A stretch of 12,850 nt of DNA from Asterionellopsis glacialis (lineage: Eukaryota > Bacillariophyta > Plagiogrammaphyceae > Rhaphoneidales > Asterionellopsidaceae): the NCBI GenBank assembly GCA_014885115.2, contig WKLE02002645.1:1-12850 (forward strand). Reading direction: 5' to 3'. The number at the start of each line of letters is the position of its first letter. Position 1 is the stretch's first letter. The position numbers and the translations under genes were made by a program. Under the pieces are notes generated by a model that ran no database searches, had not been told where the DNA came from, and worked only from the letters and a program-made list of their open reading frames with translations. Shown one piece after another: positions 1-9,724 of this stretch.

Positions 1-371
1 TAAAAATACCCGACAATCCACCAATTTGTCTTCGCGACCCAAATGCAGTACGGGATCCTACAGCGGATCTACTTAGAGTTCAGTTTCCAACAGAGTTAGG
101 TTTTAAAATGTGAACCAAACTCCCCGAGGCAGCCAATCAGAGGATGCCAAGTCGGCGCGTCACCGTGTTCTGATGCGGAGTGGAATTTGATGCGCTTTGC
201 TTGTGACATCAGCGTTTGCATGAATGCTGTACGTCACTGCACGTTCACGCCTGTCTGCTCAATGACATCATCACATCATCACGTCTGTCCGGTCCATAAT
301 GTCATCGCATCATGGACCATCTGTACTACGGTTGATTGACATATCGCGCAAGTCTCGCGACTCGCCTACTG
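1..371 (+). repeat. Dispersed repeat, left copy (inverted relative to 12029-12443)
   Basis: The plus strand here matches the reverse complement of 12029-12443. The best block is 65-137 against 12374-12303, about four fifths identical by hand count, including ATCTACTTAGAGTT, GGTTTTA, ATGTGAAC, GAGGC and a CCAAT box. Weaker collinear similarity continues through CACCGTGTTCTG, two TGACATCA octamers (204, 263) and GGTTGATTGACAT to GCCTACTG at 364-371. The last part overlaps the 3' end of the decayed ORF-B. The left limit is cut by the window edge. It is probably the end or a regulatory segment of a mobile element; whether it is a terminal repeat, an LTR or an internal segment is not settled. Confidence 0.75.
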
Positions 372-2398
372 CACCACCTGCCTTGGGGAACACTGAATTG
401 AAGTTGTCTGTGCCTCCAGTTCCGCCACCAAAACCTCCCCCAATGTTTTGGGGGGGAGGTAGGCCATTGGATGGGTAGAATCGCTCTATGTGACAGTGCA
501 AAAGCTTATTTATCTGTCTGGTTTCCAACATCATGGAGATAACCTTCAGGTTTGGTCTCAGGAGTGATTTGCCTATCTCCCATTGCCCTGCTGCTGCAAA
601 GAACTGACTGGCATCATTGAACATGGCCCACATTAGCTGGAGACAATCTATTGGCCTAATGGTTTCAAACTTGGAGACTCTGGTCCTTAAAATTTGTCTG
701 ATTTGGGTGATTTCCAGTTTATGTCAACAGTGAACACCCACCACTTTGGTAAGCAGCATGTTGTAGTTAGCTAGCATGGAACTCAGCAAATTATAATCAG
801 TGGGTGGATCCACTTTTATAATTGCCAGTTGCTTGAATTCCGCTACCATCATATTGAAAGCCTTCTCCAAAGTTTCCTGCTCTTTTTTCATTCTTGGGTT
901 TGCCTCCATGGACCAATATGGAACAGCAAATAGAGACAATTGGTGTTGGCACTCTTCATAGACTGCTTCCCTATGGTGACCAAAGTTCAGATCTTTAATA
1001 TCTTTTACCATATCAGCAGAGATGAATATATGAATGACTGGGTCCAAATTATCAGCTGATTAGTCAACAAATGCAATACTCCCTTCTTGTAATATGGTGA
1101 ATAACAGAGGAGGAACTGCCTGAGTTTCAGATAAAGTGCAGGCTGCCTGAACCAACTTTTTTTCTTCTTCCAATAAAGTTTTTGCTGCTTTTGTATCCAC
1201 AATCTTGGGGGAATGTGCCTTAATGGTATCCAATGTGCAGTCAAACACTACCATTGGATTGATTCCTCCAACTATACCACCTATGGGGGTATTTGACTCA
1301 TGGAGACTCTGGTTGTGTCCTAGGGACTGCATAAACTGATCTTTACCCCATTGTTGGAGCTTCCAAATTGGAATGAAAACCTTCCACTTGATCTGCATCT
1401 AACTTCTTTGTGTTGCTTCTCCTCTTAGTCTGGCCTTTGTATAGGCCAATCTCATCCACTCCATGATAGGAGAGAGTTTGTCCTTCTCTTTTTCTTTGGA
1501 GAAGAGATCATAGAGCCTTTACATTTTATTAAGTGTGATTCTTGGAAACTGGTTCAAAGAAGTATGGTGCCCAGTTGTTTAGAATAAAAATGAATTTTGG
1601 TAATTATGTTCCTTGCCTTGGCAATTGTAGTTGATCCTATGAAAGGAGCTAACACTAAATCTGGATTGGTACTGAATACTGTATTCATGAATTTTTTTGA
1701 AATATTAGTAAATGGTAAATTTGTGAGTCTGTCTGCTTGCCCATGCATCAATCATCCATCCTCAAGAATGTCCTACAGGGAGTGTACTTCAATCCAATGA
1801 ATTTTCTGTTGCCTTAACATATTTTTTGCTTGAGAATAATTCATCCGCATGGGTCTCATCTGTGTTGCCAATGACCACTTGGAACTGTGGGTATTCCCCA
1901 TCATCCCAGTCTCCCAACCTGACATACAATTTCTTATGGAATTCATCAAGTATACCATGTCCCACCTTATACCAATCAATGTTATGAACCACTGCTATTT
2001 GGGTGGGGTATGGCAACACTGTCAAAAAAGCAATAGATTTCTGTTGTTCCCAGTAGGTCATCCAAGAAATCTTCTTTGTCAATAATTTCATCTATCTTGT
2101 CCACCAAGAAGTCAGCCAAAATGGCTACATCATGGACATTGCAGCTCTCACTGGACATTATGGCTCTCACTGTGGAGAAATAGTTCTCAAGTGAGAGTAC
2201 CAGCTTTTTGAGTATATGGCACCCCAATTCCTAAGGTATCAGTGAGCTTCTCTGTTTCTAATGTGACTTCCCCTGGTGATGATGGTTTTCTGGTTCTTCC
2301 TGGGGTTCCTAGTCATTTCCTTCATCTACGTCATCATCATCATCATCATTTGCCTGAGGGGGCACCATGTTAGGAGCTGGAGCATTGTCATCTGCCAT
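310..2398 (-). pseudogene. Decayed element-like gene ORF-B (unrecognised product)
   Basis: Read on the minus strand, this is one protein split over several frames. A plausible start is the ATG at 2398 (MADDNAPAP), followed by a six-Asp run. A TAG follows about 29 codons later. Reading then moves through frames at about 2300-2180, 2227-1982, 2091-1789, 1751-1554, about 1500-1400 and 1398-1060, and ends in a long frame 1047-310 interrupted by only one TGA (724-726). Successive segments look protein-like: hydrophobic/charged alternation, a KKLVQAACTLSE-type helix, and a Gly/Pro-rich end (GGGFGGGTGG). I see no reverse transcriptase, integrase or DDE motif. The C-terminal codons lie inside the dispersed repeat, and the right repeat copy keeps a related GCAGTAGGC...TCAATCAACC tract, so ORF-B probably belongs to that repeat family. 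Intact length would be near 690 aa. A capsid-like or accessory element protein is possible but unproven. Confidence 0.6.
433..460. repeat. C/G-run hairpin inside ORF-B
   Basis: ACCTCCCCC (433-441) pairs with GGGGGAGGT (452-460) around a short AT-containing loop. It falls in the codons for the Pro- and Gly-rich end of ORF-B, so it may only reflect codon choice in PPP/GGG repeats. Confidence 0.5.
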
Positions 2399-2830
2399 CT
2401 TCTTGTTTAATTTCTTCTCATTGGTGTCTACTTGTTTCTTCAAAAGTGTACTGTCAATGTTTGTTATGGCTTCCACTTGCAGATCAACAAGCTTTACAGT
2501 AAATTTTTTATGCTTGTAGATGCAAGTTTTTTTTGCAAGTGGAGCAATCTTGAAGGTCCAAAAAAGAAGAAAAAAGGAGGGAAAGAGAAAAAGAGGGGGG
2601 GGGGGAGATTCAATGACAATACAATTGTAACAACTAAATCAACAATCCACTGTGAAAGGCAGAATATATTTGTCTTTTTTCTGTGAGCAGAGCAAGTTTG
2701 TATTTGATTGAAAAGGTCATAAAATAAAATTACTACTGAAATCTACCAAATACTACATAAATAAAACAAGGCAGGTCAGTTTGTAAGTTTCAAAGAGTGG
2801 TAACAACCAGCTCAAAATCTGATGTAAACG
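2399..2830. other. Spacer between ORF-B and ORF-A with homopurine tract
   Basis: About 430 bp separates the two decayed frames. An unbroken purine run of 49 nt on the plus strand (2560-2608) ends in a run of 11 G. Just before it the heptamer TGCAAGT occurs twice around a T8 run (2521-2540). Directly upstream of the ORF-B ATG the same minus-strand frame stays open for about 35 codons (ending KKLNKK before MADD), so ORF-B may have begun further upstream. No RNA gene or other coding region is evident. Confidence 0.5.
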
Positions 2831-4130
2831 TTATCGCTGTAATTCTTCATGCATGACTTCAACAAGTGAACGCAAATTCCTTAATACTTTCAGAGTAGCT
2901 GTTGGGGACTTAGTTTTGGGGGCAGCTTGTTGATGCATATGATGAATTGAGTATTCTTCAGAGTTTATGTTTTGAAGAACGTTCAATTTGCAAAGTTTCC
3001 ATATTGCACCAGTCTTATCCTTTTTTTCCCTACAAGTTGTAATTGAATGCAATCAGGAGTAATAAATGCTACTATTTCCAAAATATTTGCCATTATTTTA
3101 TCATTTTTGTGCATATTCAGAGTAGAATATAGAATGTAATTAGAACATTAAGACAAAATGTATGCACTATTTGTTGCCTCTTATAAACAATTATTATTGA
3201 CAAATTTATTTATCTATGTTTTTTTCCTTATCTATTGTCAGTACACCAAAGTCTGTGACACCAAACATGATTACAGATCCACTGTCTGCAACTGTCACTA
3301 TACAGAGTCCAATGTCTTGACACAACCTGATCAGCTCATGCAGTTGACTTACAAGTGGTGAGAGTTTCAAAAAACTTTTGATTGGCACATAAAAGTCTAG
3401 TGGACCGGGATTAGTTTTTTGAAATTCAGAGTTAGGCTTGTAAACATCAAATGCAATGGATCCATCTGTATCATCAAAGGACTTGTCTACCATGAGTATA
3501 GGTGCAGGTGCATTTCAAGCATTATCACCTAAATCTTGTGTTGCCTGTTGTATTCCAGATGTTTTCTAGAAGATCCTTTTTGTTACGTACTACCTGTATT
3601 TGTGGATGATGGTTCTGTAGATAATGAGGAAGATGATTTTCCAGCTGGGGCTAAGTGATTAAGAAGTTCCAATTGTTTGGGTGTGTGACAAACAACTACA
3701 AAGGTTTGAACCCATAAATGTTTTTATACTAAGTATACTGGAAGTGATTTATCAGATTTTTCTTCCAATATTTCAAACATTTGTGACAAATCCAAGTTAA
3801 CATTATTACTCTCATTGTAAACTTCAATCAAACCTCATTTGTACAAGAACAAACAGGGCTTCTTCCATAAATAAATATTCAGATGAGACAACTGCTGAAG
3901 TAGAAATATTGGCATTACCTTTATTGGCACTTTGATCATTCGTCTCTGTTACATCGTATGTTTCTCCTTTCACCAGAGTTTCTAGTCATGTTCTAATGAT
4001 TGTTCTTGTTGATTGTTTTTTTTTTTCTTGGGTGGTTTGTTGTGATGCTTTCTCTTTCTATTCTTGCTTCTAAGATTTTGTTGTTATTCCAGGTCTCATA
4101 CTGTATTCTGGTGGGTCTTATTCAGATTAA
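2831..4130 (-). pseudogene. Decayed element-like gene ORF-A (unrecognised product)
   Basis: A single minus-strand protein can be followed from about 4130 to a stop at 2831. It starts with a basic, Gln/Asn-rich stretch next to an A11 run at about 4017-4027, followed by a shift. A long readable segment (about 3985-3845) ends at what looks like a 4-nt insertion near 3832. One frame then continues to 3583 with TAA at 3724-3726 and 3583-3585. The next segment carries TAG (3566-3568) and TGA (3515-3517) and runs through FDVYKPNSEF and LHELIRLCQD to about 3206. An AT-rich stretch (about 3060-3200) separates the last block, 3052-2831, which ends in VEVMHEELQR. It is not recognised: no zinc knuckle, polymerase or transposase motif is visible. 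Same strand and proximity suggest it was the upstream partner of ORF-B. Decay is inferred from at least four in-frame stops. Confidence 0.5.
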
Positions 4131-4155
4131 TTCTTTTCACTTTTCTGGACCTCAC

Positions 4156-4299
4156 GCTTAGAAGTAACTTGTCTGTGGTACATGATTAGCGTAGAAAACA
4201 ACAGGAGCTTAGAAGTAACTTTTTTGGAGCTTGAAAGTAAACCATTCTACATGTGAGCTCCACGTAGAGACATAGGGGGAATTGAGCTTAGAAGTAACT
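4156..4299 (+). repeat. Short direct repeats, consensus (GA)GCTTAGAAGTAACT
   Basis: The 14-mer GCTTAGAAGTAACT occurs exactly at 4156-4169, 4207-4220 and 4286-4299. A degenerate copy, GAGCTTGAAAGTAA, lies at 4227-4240. All are in the same orientation with irregular spacing (51, about 22 and 57 bp). They lie just upstream of decayed ORF-A as read on the minus strand. Clustered short repeats in such places are often subterminal protein-binding sites of DNA elements, but no element end is identified here. Confidence 0.75.
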
Positions 4300-4320
4300 C
4301 TTCACCCACAAGAGCTCCGA

Positions 4321-4490
4321 CTTATCCCGGTCATTTACTGTCTGCATTAGCTGTTTTCTCAGTCAAAAGGACAGAGAAAAGGGATTATGAACATTCAGAA
4401 CAGCTGTACATGTATGTACAATCTGATATTGTTGCTTGTGGTGAATGTTCAGAATGACCTTTTCCTGGTCCTAAATGACCGGGGATTACG
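4321..4490. repeat. Degenerate fold-back (imperfect inverted repeat) element
   Basis: Three ordered blocks pair across a short centre. CCCGGTCATTTA (from 4326) pairs with TAAATGACCGGG (from about 4473). GGACAGAGAAAAGG pairs with CCTTTTCCTGGTCC. TGAACATTCA (about 4387) pairs with TGAATGTTCA (about 4442). The left arm carries about 28 extra bases between its first two blocks. The central part holds TGTACATGTATGTACA. This looks like an old fold-back or MITE copy. No target duplication was found. Confidence 0.6.
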
Positions 4491-4499
4491 TAGATTTTT

Positions 4500-5680
4500 T
4501 GTGTACCTTTTGTACCAGAACAAACCACGGGAACTCCCCTCAGAATTCTAGCAGACAAACTGATGACAGTCCATTAATAAAGAGCTGTCACTAAGCAAGA
4601 GAACCCAAAGGAGGGACACTGTATGAACACGCGTAAACCATCCACACATGTCCCCTTGCAAAGAATTGTACAGTAAATGCTAAAAGCATGCACTGTTGCA
4701 ACCCATCAACAATGACCGAACAACATATGATAGCAATGCAACAGTAAGTTTGTTTAGACTCTCTTCATAGTAATATGTGTCTTTTGTATGATTGAACCAT
4801 CTGGTGGATTGTTGATATCCAAAAATACACAGAAAAAATGTTTCATCTATTTTTTGTGTTGTGTTTGGTGCCCTCATTTGGATGGAATTATTTAGTTTGA
4901 GTGTTTCACTAACATTCATATTTTTCAATTATACGTTGAAATGATCAACAGGTGGCACCATTAGAGTAATTAGGAGAAATAAAGAGTGGATTTTGGAGAC
5001 ACAAAAATTAGTCAAAAATATACTCTAGAAGACAAATCAAGTATTCTTTGACAACAATCAACCTACAACAAGGTCACTTCAGGGTATCTCACTCGATACC
5101 AAATCAGAGAATAATAACGATTAGAAGCATCTGAAGTGATACATGCCAAATATTGGCATAGCAGAAGGTATTGCATTGATTTATTACCTTTGAAATGAAT
5201 AATAACTTCATGCATTTTGTCTACTCATTATGACTACAATCAACCCCAACTTACATTGATTTCAGGTTGAACAACACAATGATAATTTTGGATTATGATA
5301 TTATTTAGCTGATTGTAGTTTATGGTGGATCAATTCAACAATTCAAAACAAAGCTATTGGTGATAACGTGAACAAAGAAACTATATTTTCCACTTTTTAT
5401 GCTCCCATAGACAAGGACAACAATCAACCCTAATAAGACATTCATTTTAAGACACCATAGTAAATATATTCTTTAAATTATACTATTATATCTAGTTTTT
5501 CAAATTGTGCTAATCTAAGTCTTATAAATAAATTGGTGTTGATGTGGTGACCATGTTTTGCCGTCGATTTGCATTTCATCGTTTTTGTCTTCGAGAAAAT
5601 TTGGGCAAGTAGCTCTCCTTGTCTTCGATCGTGATATCCACCTGGACACTCCTCTCATTTTTGCAAAATCACCACAGGTG
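4500..5680. other. AT-rich region with no supported gene
   Basis: No reading frame here has convincing protein character; the frame at 4680-4928 (-) is unrecognised and isolated. The decamer ACAATCAACC recurs at 5054, 5236 and 5420. A TATAAATA stretch (5523-5530) lies about 25 bp before an ATG at 5553 that opens only a 19-codon frame. That could be a remnant of the 5' end of the transporter gene that follows. Confidence 0.4.
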
Positions 5681-5762
5681 ACATCACTCCATCTCTACGA
5701 CAATTTTTACTAGAAAAAAATCGAAAACTCATCATGGATATTTTTGTATTAAAAAAGGCTCG

Positions 5763-6140
5763 ACATCTATAAATCCAGTATTAGGTGGTGTAGTACTTCA
5801 ATTTGTTGCTGCTCTATGTGAATCCATACTTTGGGCATTGCAATGCTCCGACAACAAGGAGATAGTGACGGTGGTGAAGCTATCCTTCGTTTATTATAGG
5901 ACTGGTTTATTTTGGTCTTTTATGTCTGGTCTTGCGGTGGGTGCAGCCGAAATTCTTTCATTCAGTGTGTCTGGTATGGGGGTCCAAGCTACACAATCCA
6001 TCCCAGTTATTATTGGAAGCTCGGTTATGTTGAGTATGATTTTGCTCGGTGAAAAAGTTATGCTTCGTGGTTGCCTCGGCAGTATTCTTCTGATGCCTGG
6101 AATTGGTTTCGTTCCTGGTGAAAAGATGAAGGGTCGTTAA
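5763..6140 (+). pseudogene. EamA/DMT-family transporter fragment, start missing
   Basis: The frame encodes about 125 aa with alternating hydrophobic segments. Its character fits one EamA domain of the drug/metabolite transporter superfamily: a first helix after NPVLGGVVLQF, a hydrophobic stretch around FMSGLAVGAAEILSF, then the end motif SIPVIIGSSVMLSMILLGEK and a last helix after a Gly. The LLGEK element near the end of the penultimate helix and the closing Gly-rich helix are typical. The frame is open back to a TGA at 5679 but has no ATG before about residue 54, and no convincing splice acceptor precedes it. It is therefore either truncated or missing an upstream exon. If functional, it would sit in a membrane and move small metabolites; the substrate is unknown. 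It converges on the 6353-9526 gene, 212 bp away. Confidence 0.55.
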
Positions 6141-6352
6141 AGCGTTAGACGGACAACCGAAATCAAAATCTAATTGTTTTAAAAGGGTTCTTATTTCTAA
6201 TAATTATTCATACTATATTGTATTTAAATAACATCCTGTAATGCAAATTTGTTACTTTCCCGATCAGGCAACATCAAAAACACAGACGCCACACCTTACA
6301 ACGTGTTTTGCAGACTCCAATACATTTTTCTTTGCTCGTCCCCAGCAGTTTC

Positions 6353-9300
6353 TTAGACCAGCTGTTGTCGGTTATCGTCCTGATCTTCTGATGGTTGTAA
6401 TGAAACAGCTGTAAAGTCCATAACTCCACCTCTCTGCTTCTCAGCCGACAGAGTTGAGACATCGTCGGCTCGAGAAGAAGGCTGCAGTGCCTCTGCCCGC
6501 ATACGGCGGCTGCGGCTAGTGCTGCTTCTGGATTTCTTTGAGCTGACTGACCTGCCGCTCCTTCCCTTGCTCCTTGAGCGCCCACTCCTTGAACCTCCTC
6601 TGGACTTGGAACGTCGGCGAGATGCTCTAGATTTGTTGTCATCAAGCATACTTTCTTGCAAGTCCTTGTTCCTGACCTTGCGACCGCGAGTTTTCTTCTT
6701 TTTCTTCCTACGAGTAAGGTCGCGGAAGAAGAAACCAAGATAACTTTCTCCCTTCCTCCTCTTCTTCTTTGCCCTGGTAACAAACACAGAGATGGAAAGT
6801 GTCAAGGCCATGAAGGCAATAAATAAGGCTGAGAACTGACCGATGGAACCTAGGGCATCCCAAGCAACAACCGACGCCTTGGGCTTGTAACGTTTACGGA
6901 AACATTTATCAAGCATGAAGTTATGCGGTTCATCGCATCCTCCCTTCCACGTGGGTGCTGGAGAAAATGTAGGGGGCATTGAGGCTCCGTGGTATTCGAC
7001 CCATGAACCTCCAAGGTCAGGCTTAAATACATTGTAAAGATCGTAACGATTCAAAAAGAGACCCAAGCAACCGCCATCGGCACAGAACTTGTCGGTTCCG
7101 ACAGCTACACCAGATGGATAGAGTGACCTCCAATAGTCAACATAATTATTGCATCTGTCCAAGTAGGCAGCAGCGTGGTCTTCAGACTGGAAACGTGGAG
7201 AGTACGCAAGAATCATCTGAGGACAGAAACCACCTTGATTTCCATTGTCGGGACCACATCCGTAGCTTGCACGATCACCAGCTGCGTGCATGGCACAGTT
7301 AGTGTACAGACCGTAACTGTTGGAGGGTGAATCGTAGTTCCAACTGATACCAAGTTCCTTACAAAGACTGTCGTACAAATATCCCAGGGCAGAACTGGCA
7401 TCAGCTTCGAATTGAAGTTTAACATGACCATCATCGTCAACAAAAACAAAGGCCGGTTTGATATAAAGTTTACCAAAGTCAATATGCTGCGCAACCTTAA
7501 TCATGTTACCAAGACTCAAACCTCCCTGATAGTATCGCAATAACAGTCGGATAAAATTGGTGAGAAACATGTACACGTAGGCTAAGTCACATATGCCATT
7601 AAATAGCAAAGCATAAGACAACAAATAAGAAGCTTACCAAGTTTGGATTTGTGGTTCCAATATAAAAGAGAGGAATATGCGCAGTATCCTTGTCCACAAT
7701 GGAACCTACAGCATTACCAACCTCTTCACCAACCATCCAACCGTGATTGGTTCCGAAAGTACCAATGTATGTATAATTACGATCCGTGAGATATTCAAAG
7801 TCAAACTGCCATTGGAAAGTACTTGTGCTCTGAAGCTTGGAATCAGATGCTTGAGAAAGGGGGATACCAAAGAATGTTTCTCCCTCTTGTTTACAGTTAG
7901 GAGGGAGCTCCCATCCATCAGTAGCATCGTGATCTACAGCGGAAGTTGATTTCCATCCGTAAGCATCGTACTCACAATCTCCGCCCCCTCCATCTCCAGA
8001 ACCGTAGTTACTTTGGACTGAATAGGATGCTGAGTAAAAGGAAGAAGCGTCATTCTTGGCAAGGAAGGTAGCGTAGTATTTTTCGTTGTTTCCCAAATTA
8101 CGAGCTGGTGGGAAAGCATGGGTAATATTGGCACGATCGAAGAAGAAATATAAGTTTCCGTAACCAACATACTGTTTATACCCATTGCGTCCTGGTGGGA
8201 AAGATGCAGAACCTGAAGATCCAATGACCACACCAAAGGGATACATTGCTTGCCAAACAGCAATCTCTGTGTTGGCTTCAATCATATATTGAGACTTATG
8301 GTATGAGGACCAGAACTTGACACCACGAGCCATAGAAACATGCGGATCCGTGTCATCATCATCCATACAAGGACCTCCACCGACGTTGTACATCGCAGTA
8401 AAAAGCTCATCCAGGAAGTTATCGTATCCTCCGTATGAACTTCCACCGTCATCATCGTTGTAAGCATCAGCAATCGACACAACAAGGGTGACGTCGGAGG
8501 ATTCTGCACAATCGTCTTCGCCATCATCATTGGAATGATGACCTCCACCACCTTTCAAGTATTCAGGGTAAATACTGATAGGATCGAAAACAACAGAACT
8601 CATGGCTGTGTATACTTGTTCGATTGAAGTTCCTCTGTAAGGACATGGAACAAGAAAAATATTGTTAGTAACAAACGAAATCAAATTGATCCGAACGATG
8701 CACCTGAAAGAAAAGTACTGCGCATCAATCATAACGTCTGAAGCCAATGTTAAAAATAAACTTACCCAGTGTCAGGATCCATATTACCAATACGAAGCAA
8801 TTCTGTGTGAGATGAGTCAATGTAGGGCATTTTTCCAGAGTAATCAAAAGTCTTGTATCCACCTCCAACAAGCCATCCATCTTCGTCCATGGACATGATG
8901 TAATCGTAATCTCTGTCAATAATGTTTTCCATGGGGAATTGATCACAAAGTTGATATGAATAGGGGTTACCATTTGCAGTGTTGACAGAGAAGGAAATTC
9001 CAATAAATGAAAGACCGTCATGCTCACAATCGGAATCGCCAGAATCATGAGATGGTGTTTCTCCGGATTCACAATCATTTCCGTATGTGGCGCACAAGGT
9101 GGCAGCATCGTAACTTTGATAATCATAACAGCAACCTGTATAAATCGAGGAGAGCTTACGATTCGATGCGTCCTCGCCATCTTGTTGGTTCAGCATAGTA
9201 ACATCACTGTTGTCCATCATCATTTCTGCAGAACCACTGTTGCTAGGTATGTCCATTTTCCATGGTTCTGCCTTTGGCTGATGCTTCAAATTGCTATTCT

Positions 9301-9526
9301 TTTGTTTTTTGTTTTCCAGGATTTTATCCACTGCTTGGAATTTTTCATCTGCAATCCTAGCACGATAGGCAGGTCCGGCGATAGGACGTCCATTGTCATC
9401 ATTCGGACCGTTTGGGCCTTGACGCATTTTAACAATTCTGGATCGATCGGCTAACTTTGCATTTGCCACAGACAACATAACCAACAAGGCAGCAGCCGTT
9501 GTCGGTTTGGTTATGGCATGTCTCAT
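6353..9526 (-). CDS. Large single-pass membrane protein with duplicated ectodomain (3 exons, 976 aa)
   Basis: Exons read 9526-8766, 8634-7638 and 7525-6353 and join in frame. The ATG at 9526 is chosen because it opens a clear signal peptide (residues 1-23, likely cut after ANA). A polar propeptide-like stretch (24-123) ends at NRKL, an RXL motif. Two related modules follow (about 131-440 and 474-760). Shared motifs are DRDYDYI/DRNYTYI, GWLVG/GWMVG, an IG...P..GG turn, and LYP/MYP-x-GVxxG; they also share acidic loops, many Tyr and scattered Cys. N-glycosylation sequons are NIT (423) and NYT (540). One membrane span lies at about 812-835. The 140-aa tail is strongly basic (KKKRRK, RRKKKKK), with an Arg/Ser-rich block at 884-929. 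Type I topology puts the modules outside the cell or in an organelle lumen and the tail in the cytosol. I do not recognise the family. A role at the diatom surface or silica deposition vesicle is inferred from the architecture only. Confidence 0.85.
7526..7637 (-). other. Intron 2 (112 bp, phase 0) of the membrane protein gene
   Basis: The donor reads AACTTG|GTAAGC and the acceptor CTATCAG|GGAGGT. Removal joins NPNL to GGLSLGN. It lies at the same alignment column as intron 1, two nucleotides apart. Confidence 0.85.
8635..8765 (-). other. Intron 1 (131 bp, phase 2) of the membrane protein gene
   Basis: The donor reads ACTGG|GTAAG and the acceptor TTACAG|AGGA on the minus strand. The split codon is GG|A (Gly). 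Removal joins PDTG to GTSIEQV without a stop; the unspliced frame meets TAA at once. Confidence 0.85.
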
Positions 9527-9569
9527 ATTTCTATTTATTTATTTTTTCGTTTGATTTCTTGACTCCGTA

Positions 9570-9723
9570 CTAGATAAAAACAACCAACAAGATAAAAAAT
9601 GACAATGTTAAATATCTCTTCGTTTCCAAAAAGACAAAAAACTAACCCAATCAATGAAAATAATACTAGCTGAACTGTTTCTTCTTTTCTGTCAACCAAA
9701 GCGTTGTCTTCTAACACCCTTAC
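9570..9723 (-). other. Possible 5' UTR intron of the membrane protein gene
   Basis: A strong donor, CCCAG|GTAAGG (9724/9723), faces a pyrimidine-rich acceptor TTTTTATCTAG (9570). The 154-bp size is near the two coding introns. Splicing leaves a short A-rich leader before the ATG at 9526. Upstream, an ATG at about 9805 opens a frame that reads through this junction and stops soon after, so it would be an upstream ORF rather than an N-terminal extension. Confidence 0.35.
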
Positions 9724-9724
9724 C

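Noticed and set aside
1..371. LTR of a retrotransposon, because of a CCAAT box, TTTTAAA and a TGTTGGAAA-like start on the minus strand
   Set aside because: No reverse transcriptase, integrase, primer-binding site or polypurine tract was found in the right place, and the second copy is inverted rather than direct. Kept as a dispersed repeat.
2322..2350. ATC/CAT triplet microsatellite
   Set aside because: It is the run of Asp codons near the start of ORF-B on the minus strand, explained by coding.
4680..4928. Minus-strand 82-codon frame as a gene
   Set aside because: Isolated, no recognisable motif, AT-rich surroundings; the length is not surprising by chance.
6519..6743. Plus-strand frame of 74 codons, Leu- and Phe-rich
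   Set aside because: It is the antisense of the Arg/Ser/Lys tail of the large gene; its composition follows from that.
9007..9454. Plus-strand frames opposite exon 1
   Set aside because: Shadows of the coding strand, which has signal peptide, splice sites and repeat modules supporting it.
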